In this document: piece after piece, positions 7,731-14,350 of the stretch
Layout: each line of letters begins with the position of its first letter
How positions within the stretch are numbered: position 1 is the stretch's first letter
Assembly (NCBI GenBank): GCA_964636205.1
Contig: CAZWPF010000040.1
Location: forward strand, 1 to 25,356
DNA from: JBEBVQ01 sp964636205
GTDB taxonomy: Bacteria > Bacteroidota > Bacteroidia > Chitinophagales > Chitinophagaceae
Length of the DNA: 25,356 bases
Reading direction: 5' to 3'
Notes under the pieces: generated by a model
Told to the model about the DNA's origin: nothing
The model's input: the letters and a program-made list of their open reading frames with translations, nothing else
Database searches by the model: none
Program-made: the position numbers and the translations under genes

Positions 7731-8528
7731 CTACCGGGAAGCTTTATACGGTTGTGTGAAAAGCAGTTGAAATGTATTTTTCATCCACCGGAATCGGAGG
7801 TAGAACAAACGCATGATCCGAATGGGTATTGTGTTAGATTCTCGCCAACTGGTCTTTCGCATCGTGCTTGGCTCATCCTCTGAGTTTAGATGATCAAACA
7901 GGGTAGAAAACCTATCGAAAAACAAGGCACGTCCCTTTCCTTTGATAAACTTAAACGCCATTGACAATTCGGTTTCATCTCCTGATTTACCCTCTATATA
8001 ACGGCCGAATTTTTGAAAAAAATCGGAACGACGTAAGTGGGGATGATCGCTATAACAAAAGAATTTCAAGTGACTAGGGTGCCACCAATTGAACTTAAGT
8101 TCTGAATAGCCCTTACCATAGGGCTTTTTTATAGGATGGTCGTAGAAGGCATAAAACCTTACCATATCCAAGGTGGCATCTTCATTCATGAAAGCCAAGG
8201 CATCCCTGAAATGGGGTAGAAACTGTGTTGTTGGGCGAAAATCTTCCTGAACGTAGAGGGTGTAGGGTGTTTGGACTGCATCCTGTCCTTTATTGATATT
8301 ATTGCCAAGCCCTGCATTTTGGTAGGCACTCACCAACCGAAACCCGTATATACCATGCAGTTTGGCGACTTTCTCTTGGTGTTCCGGACGGCTACCATCG
8401 TCCGACACAACGATTTCCCCAAAAGTACAGCCTAATGCTTGGAAAGCTTTTAACAAACGTTCCAAAGAAGTGCTCCTGTTATAATGGGTAACCAACAATG
8501 TAACCTCAGGAAAATGGGAAGGCTGCAT
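7731..8528 (-). CDS. Soluble family 2 glycosyltransferase (paralogue of the 20712-21497 gene)
   Basis: The protein (265 aa) is a cytoplasmic GT-A glycosyltransferase without membrane segments. The fold starts at FPEVTLLVTHYNRS (6-19), with VVSDDGS (40-46) for nucleotide binding. In the place of the usual DxD it has YVQEDF (92-97). The C-terminal half carries an unusual signature, YSDHPHLRRSDFFQKFGRY (159-177), and EPSTMR followed by WRESN (219-232). The same signatures occur in the gene at 20712-21497, so the two are duplicates or members of one subfamily. It converges with the polymerase/ligase gene and diverges from the gene at 8774. The substrates are unknown, and the two copies may add related sugars to different acceptors. 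Confidence 0.84.
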   Translation of the reverse strand: MQPSHFPEVTLLVTHYNRSTSLERLLKAFQALGCTFGEIVVSDDGSRPEHQEKVAKLHGIYGFRLVSAYQNAGLGNNINKGQDAVQTPYTLYVQEDFRPTTQFLPHFRDALAFMNEDATLDMVRFYAFYDHPIKKPYGKGYSELKFNWWHPSHLKFFCYSDHPHLRRSDFFQKFGRYIEGKSGDETELSMAFKFIKGKGRALFFDRFSTLFDHLNSEDEPSTMRKTSWRESNTIPIRIMRLFYLRFRWMKNTFQLLFTQPYKASR

Positions 8529-8773
8529 ATTTTCTTGAAAATACCTTTAATGGACCAGCAATATTAACAAATCTGTCCTTTATAGAATAATCCAGGTGCT
8601 AAGTTAAATACTAAATTAGGTAGAAGAACGACCTCCCCTATTATTTCCCTTATTTATGCACTTTTTTTCAGGAGTTTTCAGACATTTTCGTTCCAAAAGC
8701 CCCTTTTAATTTATTAATCAAAACTAGTTAGTATTATTGCAGTGCGGTTTTTTAGTTTCAACCGTACAAGTCA
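8529..8773. promoter_or_regulatory. Divergent intergenic region with weak promoter candidates
   Basis: This 245-base AT-rich gap separates the minus-strand GT2 from the plus-strand trio and must hold promoters for both unless they are read through. TATTATTG at 8732-8739 on the plus strand differs from TAnnTTTG at one fixed base and lies 34 bases before the ATG at 8774. On the minus strand TAATATTG (8566 to 8559) has the same one-base difference and lies 30 bases before the ATG at 8528. No convincing TTTG -33 elements accompany them. No small ORF with coding character is visible. Confidence 0.3.
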
Positions 8774-9748
8774 ATGATCACAAAATTCATAAATAAATTT
8801 ATTGGCTTATATGTACTGATAAGGCATTATAATGTTTCTCCTGAACTCCGCTCCTTTTATAAGGATACCTACCGCTGTCAATTGGTTCAATGGAAGTATG
8901 TTATCAAGGATTATATTTTAAAAAAGCCTTATAAAAAATTGAGTTTCCAGGGCGAATTTGCTCCTGAACTACAATTCGTATTGCCCTTTGCGTACTGGCA
9001 CTATAAAAACGGTACACTGAAACAAACGGAATCATCTATCTATACCCGAGAATTTTATTTTTTCTCACCCCACCACGAAGAGGTATTCGAAACTCGTTCA
9101 AACGAGGGAAACTATAATTACGAAATGCCCCGTATATTGTATAGTCATCGATATAATATGCGTAAATGGGCGCCTGTCCCCCTGAAAGAGCATTATAGAA
9201 ATAGTTTATTTCAATTTAAAAAGCCAGGATTGGTCATTGCGAATCGCTATAATATGGAATGGGGCGGTCCGCCAATCAGCTATTTTGATATCCCTACCCT
9301 TTCTTATTTGATTGAACAATTGCAGGGGACGTATACCCTTATTTATAATCGTCCACGAGCGACCCAAATTACCATGGATAATAGTGATATTTATGAGCTC
9401 AATGAACATGACTGGATCCGTCAGAACTACCCAGAAGTGGTTATGATGGAAGACCTATACCAGCAACACAAGGCTCATACGCGTAACTTTAATCATTTTC
9501 AGTTGATGGTTTATGCGAACTGCGACCGCTTTATATCCATCCATGGAGGCACTGCAACCCTAGCCAGTTATTTTGGTGGCTTGAATCTAATTTTTTCAAA
9601 ACAAGGTCCAGAGCACCATTTCAAATGTTATGAGAAACTTTACCCCAAGTTATCGGGCGCAACCATTTTACATGCTAAAGACGTTGAAACCCTCAAAAAG
9701 TATGTGGATAAACACTTTATAACGCGAGCCAATTCAGAACCTGAATGA
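8774..9748 (+). CDS. Unrecognised protein of the polysaccharide cluster, possibly a GT-B-like glycosyltransferase
   Basis: I do not recognise a named family with confidence. The protein (324 aa) has no signal peptide; its first 20 residues are amphipathic or mildly hydrophobic. The C-terminal half looks like the nucleotide-binding half of a GT-B fold: a strand-like LVIANRYNMEWGG near 152-164, then DRFISIHGGTATLASYFGG (about 251-269) with His257-Gly-Gly, then LNLIFSKQG. The IHGG-x-ATLASYFGG segment resembles the donor-site loop of GT61-like and related enzymes in surface polysaccharide clusters. The stop overlaps the Wzx start as ATGA, which couples the two genes. The gene is visibly AT-richer than the assembly genes at the left. 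A lectin-like or carbohydrate-processing role cannot be excluded. Confidence 0.62.
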   Translation: MITKFINKFIGLYVLIRHYNVSPELRSFYKDTYRCQLVQWKYVIKDYILKKPYKKLSFQGEFAPELQFVLPFAYWHYKNGTLKQTESSIYTREFYFFSPHHEEVFETRSNEGNYNYEMPRILYSHRYNMRKWAPVPLKEHYRNSLFQFKKPGLVIANRYNMEWGGPPISYFDIPTLSYLIEQLQGTYTLIYNRPRATQITMDNSDIYELNEHDWIRQNYPEVVMMEDLYQQHKAHTRNFNHFQLMVYANCDRFISIHGGTATLASYFGGLNLIFSKQGPEHHFKCYEKLYPKLSGATILHAKDVETLKKYVDKHFITRANSEPE

Positions 9749-11106
9749 GCGCTGACACCAACAATAAGGGATATTGGCTGAGGTCAGGGTTACTATCTCT
9801 GATCCAGAACTTTTCGGGCGTATTTTTCGGATTTGCGAGTTTTTATCTGCTCGTTCGGGTATTAAATAAAGACGAATATGGCAGCTGGGTCTTATTTATG
9901 GCCGTCGTAACCATCCTAGAAGCTGTTAGAACCGGCCTGATCCAAACAGCATTAATTCGTCATATTTCCGGTAATGCTCGAGACGAACACGCTGAAATCG
10001 TAGGGGGAGCCATCGTTCTTAGCGCCGTCACGACCCTGATCTGTATTTTAGCCAATACCTTCCTAGCGGGTTATTTAGCTACACTATGGAGTACACCGGA
10101 ACTACGCCAATTGTTTCTCCTCTACAATATTGTTTTTTTTATTTCCGGTGTTTTGAACATCCTCAATTGCATCGAACAGGCCAACTTAAGTTTTAAGGGA
10201 AATTTCGCAGCTGGTTTGATTCGTCAGGGCTTTCTGTTCCTTTTTGTGGGATTTGCCTATGTGACTAACTATACCATTTCACTACAGGAGTTGGTTTGGG
10301 TATTGGGTTTCAACGTGACCCTCGCCACTATTTTTGCCTATCATTTTGCCAAACCCTACCTAACCGTAGCATTTAATAAGGTAAGATACTGGGTCAAACA
10401 ATTGCTAAACTTTGGCAAATATGGCTTTGGAACCTTTGTTAGTTCCTTATTGTCGGGCACGATCGACCAAATGATGTTAGGTGCGATGCTCTCACCTGCC
10501 GCTTCGGGTGCATTTAATATCGCCGTTCGAATCACTAATTTGATTGATATTCCTACCAATGCGATGGCCACTATTGTGTTCCCTCAAAGTGCAAAGCGAA
10601 TGGCTTCCGAGGGTGAATCTGCCGTAAAATACCTTTATGAAAAGTCGGTAGGCATTACGCTTGGAATCTTGTTACCTGGAATTTTATTCTTGTACTTTTT
10701 TGCCGAATGGGTAATTACGTTGCTCGCCGGAGGCCAATACCAGGACTCCATCCCACTACTTAAAATAACCTTGCTATATGCCCTCCTTATCCCATTCGGA
10801 AGGCAATTTGGAACCATATTAGACTCTATTGGCAAACCCAAAATAACCTTCAGCGTTGTGCTGCTTACTACGGTCCTTAACCTGGTACTCAACTATTTTC
10901 TTATCCGAAATATCGGGGTTATGGGGGCAGCCTATGCAACACTTATTTCTAATTTCATTGGTTTCCTATTAGGACAACTTGTCTTGAAACATTTTATCGG
11001 TGTAAAACTGGGGAATGTTTTTATTTATATGAAGGAGTTTTATGTTACCTTCTTCAAATCCTACTTAAAATTTGGAATTGATTTCATTTTTAAAAACAAA
11101 AAATAA
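9745..11106 (+). CDS. Wzx-type polysaccharide flippase (MOP superfamily)
   Basis: This inner-membrane protein (453 aa) has about twelve hydrophobic segments and should flip the undecaprenyl-linked repeat unit to the periplasmic face. The N-terminus carries the typical polysaccharide-synthesis transporter signature, with ASFYLLVRVLNKDEYGSWVL at about 31-50. The middle element GTFVSSLLSGTIDQMMLG and the later IGKPKITF and GVMGAAYATLISNFIG elements are also typical of the family. Its start overlaps the preceding gene by 4 bases, and its TAA stop shares one base with the next ATG (TAATG), so the three genes 8774-11930 form a tightly coupled unit. Length is normal for the family. The exact sugar unit carried is unknown. 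Confidence 0.9.
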   Translation: MSADTNNKGYWLRSGLLSLIQNFSGVFFGFASFYLLVRVLNKDEYGSWVLFMAVVTILEAVRTGLIQTALIRHISGNARDEHAEIVGGAIVLSAVTTLICILANTFLAGYLATLWSTPELRQLFLLYNIVFFISGVLNILNCIEQANLSFKGNFAAGLIRQGFLFLFVGFAYVTNYTISLQELVWVLGFNVTLATIFAYHFAKPYLTVAFNKVRYWVKQLLNFGKYGFGTFVSSLLSGTIDQMMLGAMLSPAASGAFNIAVRITNLIDIPTNAMATIVFPQSAKRMASEGESAVKYLYEKSVGITLGILLPGILFLYFFAEWVITLLAGGQYQDSIPLLKITLLYALLIPFGRQFGTILDSIGKPKITFSVVLLTTVLNLVLNYFLIRNIGVMGAAYATLISNFIGFLLGQLVLKHFIGVKLGNVFIYMKEFYVTFFKSYLKFGIDFIFKNKK

Positions 11107-11930
11107 TGATCGTCGGAGTCTTTTTTAACGGGCGGATGGGAAATCAATTATTTCAGTATTTTTTTTTGAAGTATCTGCGAACCCGCAAAAAAGGTTGGGT
11201 GTATTTCTTTCCTAATCCACATCACGCCTATTTTGGCCGTTATTTCGATCTGGGATGGTATGACAATCTCACCCTTAACGCTATAATCTATTCCGTATTT
11301 ACCCGGGTCTTACCCAAAATCCTACCCTTTCGCACCCACTATATGCACAATTTCGTAGCACCCAAACCAGTTGAGGTGAAGGAATTTACCATCTATGCCG
11401 GTTTTTTTCAATCGGATTATTATATCAAACAGCTTACCGACATTAGACTACCAAAGATTAAGGAGAAATATGTAAAAAAGTTTGCGGATCAATACGGTGC
11501 ACTATTCCGAGAAAACAAAATCATCACGGTCCATATTCGTCGTACCGACTACCTGACCTACGGAAAAAGGGACATTTCTTTACCAATAAGCCATTTCCAA
11601 AGACAACTCGGTAATATCGAAAATCTGGATGAATACAAGGTGATCTTCGTTAGTGACGACATGCCTTTTGTAAAAAATGCTTTTCAACCTCGCGACAATT
11701 TTATTTTTGCATCAAACGATGAAATCACTGATTTTCAGCTCATCCAACACGCCGATATTGCGATCATTTCCAATAGTACATTTGCCTGGTGGGCTTGCTA
11801 TCTTTCACCCAAAAACAACAGAGTCATTGCACCCAAAAACTGGCTCGGGTTTCGCATCGGACGCGAACATCCTAAAGGCATTATGACCGACCGTTTTGAA
11901 TGGGTAGACGTCTTACCGGAAGAGGAGTGA
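11106..11930 (+). CDS. GT11-family glycosyltransferase (alpha-1,2-fucosyltransferase-like)
   Basis: The protein (274 aa) fits glycosyltransferase family 11, whose known members transfer fucose from GDP-fucose in alpha-1,2 linkage. The start FNGRMGNQLFQY (8-19) is the conserved N-terminal motif. HIRRTD (143-148) matches the HxRRxD motif that binds the nucleotide sugar, and NSTFAWWACYLSP (223-235) followed by VIAPKNW matches the later conserved block. No GDP-fucose synthesis genes are visible in this window, so the precursor would have to be made elsewhere. Some family members use other donors, so fucose itself is an inference. The gene overlaps the convergent GT4 gene by 18 bases. Confidence 0.88.
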   Translation: MIVGVFFNGRMGNQLFQYFFLKYLRTRKKGWVYFFPNPHHAYFGRYFDLGWYDNLTLNAIIYSVFTRVLPKILPFRTHYMHNFVAPKPVEVKEFTIYAGFFQSDYYIKQLTDIRLPKIKEKYVKKFADQYGALFRENKIITVHIRRTDYLTYGKRDISLPISHFQRQLGNIENLDEYKVIFVSDDMPFVKNAFQPRDNFIFASNDEITDFQLIQHADIAIISNSTFAWWACYLSPKNNRVIAPKNWLGFRIGREHPKGIMTDRFEWVDVLPEEE

Positions 11931-13028
11931 TCGATAAAGCTGAAGGGTATCCTCCATCTGTCTTTGCACGGGGAAATCCTTCAAGCGCTTATAGCCCTTT
12001 TGTTGCAACGTTTTCCTTAAGTCTTCTTTTTCGATAAGTTCTTTCAACGAATAAAACAAAGCGTCTGGGTTTCTAGCTTCAAAGAAAACGGCGGCGTCAG
12101 CCCCGACTTCCCGAAAACAACGGATGTCACTGAGCAAAACGGGGCAGCCTGCCTGAAAAGCCTCCAATATCGGCAGGCCAAAACCTTCATAAAGAGAAGG
12201 ATAAACAAAGACGAGTGCATTTTGATAAAGCGTAAACAATTCGGCATCCGATACATCTCGATGGATAATTTTATCATGGACCTTGATTCGTTTCATAGCC
12301 TCCAATTCTGCAATTCCCGGTTGTCCACCTCCCGTAATAACCAGTTTTAGTTCCGGATACAGGTTAACTAATCGACCAAAAACCTTCAGTAGTAGGTGAA
12401 AATTCTTATACCCTCCGCGATCGCCTACATAGAGTAAGTAATTGGGAGGTAACCACTGGGGAGCATCAACCGGCGTCGACTGCCGAGCTTCGATACCGTG
12501 GTAGATGACCTTGATTTTGTTGGGGTCGGTCTGTGGAAAAAACTCTAAAATGTCATTTTTAGTCGTTTCAGAAATGGCAATAATGGCATCCGCTTTTTCA
12601 ATATGGGTTCTTTTCTGCAGGGGTAAAGGATCTTGTGACCAGAAATACTCGGGCAGACGTTCATAGGTCATGTCATGGATCGTCGTAATCAACGGTTTTC
12701 CCTTTAAAAACGGCAGGAAGTAGGTATCGTAATAGGTGGGATGAAAAAGATCAAATTTTCCTTTTTTTAAGAGCCGAATACAATACTGTTGATTCAGTTT
12801 ATAGAGTTGCTTTTGCCCGAAGGGGGTGGCAAAAAAACGTTTGGCAAGGCGATTGTTAAATGGAAACTTTTTCCTAGTAAGATACTGATTTTCAGTATAC
12901 AAAACCCCACTCAGGCAATCGAAATCTTCTGTAAAACGGATGTATTTGACCATGTTGGCAAAATAGCGACTGATCCCCCCATAACGTTGGGTCGTAAACT
13001 TCTGATGATCAAATAAAATAACAGGCAT
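11913..13028 (-). CDS. Family 4 glycosyltransferase
   Basis: This retaining GT-B glycosyltransferase has 371 aa from the ATG at 13028. An in-frame TTG at 13040 would add four residues, but the ATG places the first strand (PVILFDHQKF) at the very start, as is usual. Counted from the TTG frame, the acceptor-side GGISRYF is at 21-27, LLYVGDRGGYKN at 202-213, and the donor-site EGFGLPILE at 285-293 gives the E-x7-E pair typical of GT4. No membrane segment is present. It is convergent with the GT11 gene and divergent from the next GT4. Substrate specificity (mannose, rhamnose or other) cannot be told. Confidence 0.88.
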   Translation of the reverse strand: MPVILFDHQKFTTQRYGGISRYFANMVKYIRFTEDFDCLSGVLYTENQYLTRKKFPFNNRLAKRFFATPFGQKQLYKLNQQYCIRLLKKGKFDLFHPTYYDTYFLPFLKGKPLITTIHDMTYERLPEYFWSQDPLPLQKRTHIEKADAIIAISETTKNDILEFFPQTDPNKIKVIYHGIEARQSTPVDAPQWLPPNYLLYVGDRGGYKNFHLLLKVFGRLVNLYPELKLVITGGGQPGIAELEAMKRIKVHDKIIHRDVSDAELFTLYQNALVFVYPSLYEGFGLPILEAFQAGCPVLLSDIRCFREVGADAAVFFEARNPDALFYSLKELIEKEDLRKTLQQKGYKRLKDFPVQRQMEDTLQLYRSLLFR

Positions 13029-13040
13029 AATCAACGGCAA

Positions 13041-13071
13041 TTGGCCACCTCTATGATTTATAGTATCTTCG
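13041..13071 (+). promoter_or_regulatory. Candidate -33/-7 promoter for the plus-strand GT4 gene
   Basis: TTGG at 13041-13044 and TATCTTCG at 13064-13071 are separated by 19 bases. The second box matches TAnnTTTG at all but one fixed position. Initiation would fall near 13078, leaving a very short leader to the ATG at 13086 and a normal one to the ATG at 13122. The match is imperfect and the region is small, so this is tentative. Confidence 0.28.
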
Positions 13072-13121
13072 GCTAAAGATAATGGATGGCCCTAGTAAAT
13101 CATATTTCGGAACCTACATTC

Positions 13122-14348
13122 ATGGAATTAAAGGAACAACATATTGTTATTTTTAGCTTGTTCCGATTTGATGCTGATATAGAATCCACCGCCTTTTATC
13201 TTGCGCGGGAGTTTGCCAAACGCAACAAGGTTCTTTATTTCGATCATCCCTATACGTTCAACGATTATATAAAACGGTTTGGTACTGAACCCTTTAAAAG
13301 ACGAAAAGGGCTTTTTTCACTATTTTCAGATCATTCCATAGCTTACGATTCACATTTAGAAATTTTCATTTCCCCCATCCTTTTGTCCATTCATTTTTTA
13401 CCAGAGGGATGGCTATACCGCAGATTATTGCAGGTAAATGAATGGTTAATCCGCACCAAGATTCGGTACATTCTAAAAAAACGGAAGATCGAAAATTATG
13501 TTTTTATCAATTCTTTCAACTTTCATTATCCGGGTGTTGCTAACGGTCTAGCGCCAAGTTTAAAGGTGTATCAATGCTTGGATCCGATAATCGGATCGTT
13601 TGACGGTAAACATGGACGGCCATCGGAGCGACAGTTGGTTGAAAAATCGGATTTGGTACTATGCAGTGCCAAACAGTTATATGATGAAAAAAAGCGTATC
13701 AACCCGAACACCTATTTTGTACCCAACGCAGCTGATATTGCCCATAGTCAGAAAGCCTTGGACCCTGGATTGTCCGTTTCGAAACTAATTTCCGATATCG
13801 ATGCCCCCATCATTGGTTACTTTGGCAGTATCGATCATCGAATGGACTTCGTTTTGCTCGAAAATGTTGCACGCCAACACCCGAATAAGCAATTTGTTTT
13901 TGTAGGACCGGTGAACACCCAGCTCCCTCGTGGCATAGAGGCCTGCGACAATGTGCATTTTAAAGGAAAAGTACCGTATGAAGAAATGCCGTCGGTATTA
14001 AAAGGTTTTGACGTTGCCATGATTCCGTTTCAGAAAGACGATCACAGCGCGACCGTCTTTCCCCTTAAGCTATTTGAATATTTGGGTGCAGGGAAACCAG
14101 TAATTGCTACCGATTTCAACGAGGACCTAAAAGAATTCACCAAGGATACCGTCTACTATTGTACCAATGCCGACGAATTTTCCGAAAAAATAACGCTGGC
14201 TTTAACGACTGATTCCGAAGCAAAACGTGAGCAAAGAACTCACCTTGCTGCCGCCCATACTTGGGAGCATCGTGCCAATACCATTTTACAAATTCTCTCA
14301 GAAATGATGGCTCAAAAAGCAGCCTCTACCCCACTAAACGCTTACTAA
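13122..14348 (+). CDS. Family 4-like (GT-B) glycosyltransferase, TuaH-type
   Basis: Counted from the ATG at 13122 the protein has 408 aa; the frame is open to an ATG at 13086, which would add 12 residues. The later start is chosen because the first strand of the fold (HIVIFSLFRFD) then begins at residue 7. The C-terminal donor half shows GYFGSIDHRMDF, FVFVGPV and the nucleotide-sugar site FPLKLFEYLGAGKPVIA, with Glu331 numbered from 13086. The enzyme should be cytoplasmic, with no membrane span, and add a sugar to the lipid-linked unit. The stop lies 2 bases from the end of the convergent kinase gene, and no clear terminator separates them. Family-level assignment is firm. The donor is unknown. 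Confidence 0.83.
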   Translation: MELKEQHIVIFSLFRFDADIESTAFYLAREFAKRNKVLYFDHPYTFNDYIKRFGTEPFKRRKGLFSLFSDHSIAYDSHLEIFISPILLSIHFLPEGWLYRRLLQVNEWLIRTKIRYILKKRKIENYVFINSFNFHYPGVANGLAPSLKVYQCLDPIIGSFDGKHGRPSERQLVEKSDLVLCSAKQLYDEKKRINPNTYFVPNAADIAHSQKALDPGLSVSKLISDIDAPIIGYFGSIDHRMDFVLLENVARQHPNKQFVFVGPVNTQLPRGIEACDNVHFKGKVPYEEMPSVLKGFDVAMIPFQKDDHSATVFPLKLFEYLGAGKPVIATDFNEDLKEFTKDTVYYCTNADEFSEKITLALTTDSEAKREQRTHLAAAHTWEHRANTILQILSEMMAQKAASTPLNAY

Positions 14349-14350
14349 AA

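Noticed and set aside
7686..7737. Direct repeat of GCTACCGG (7686-7693 and 7730-7737) and the palindrome ATTTTCGAAAAT (7696-7707) between convergent genes
   Set aside because: The repeat is only 8 bases, one copy overlaps a stop codon, and the palindrome lacks a G/C stem and U tract needed for a terminator. I see no mobile-element context.
8719..8726. Perfect minus-strand TAGTTTTG box
   Set aside because: It would give a leader of about 185 bases for the minus-strand GT2 and has no -33 element. It is more likely a chance match in AT-rich DNA.
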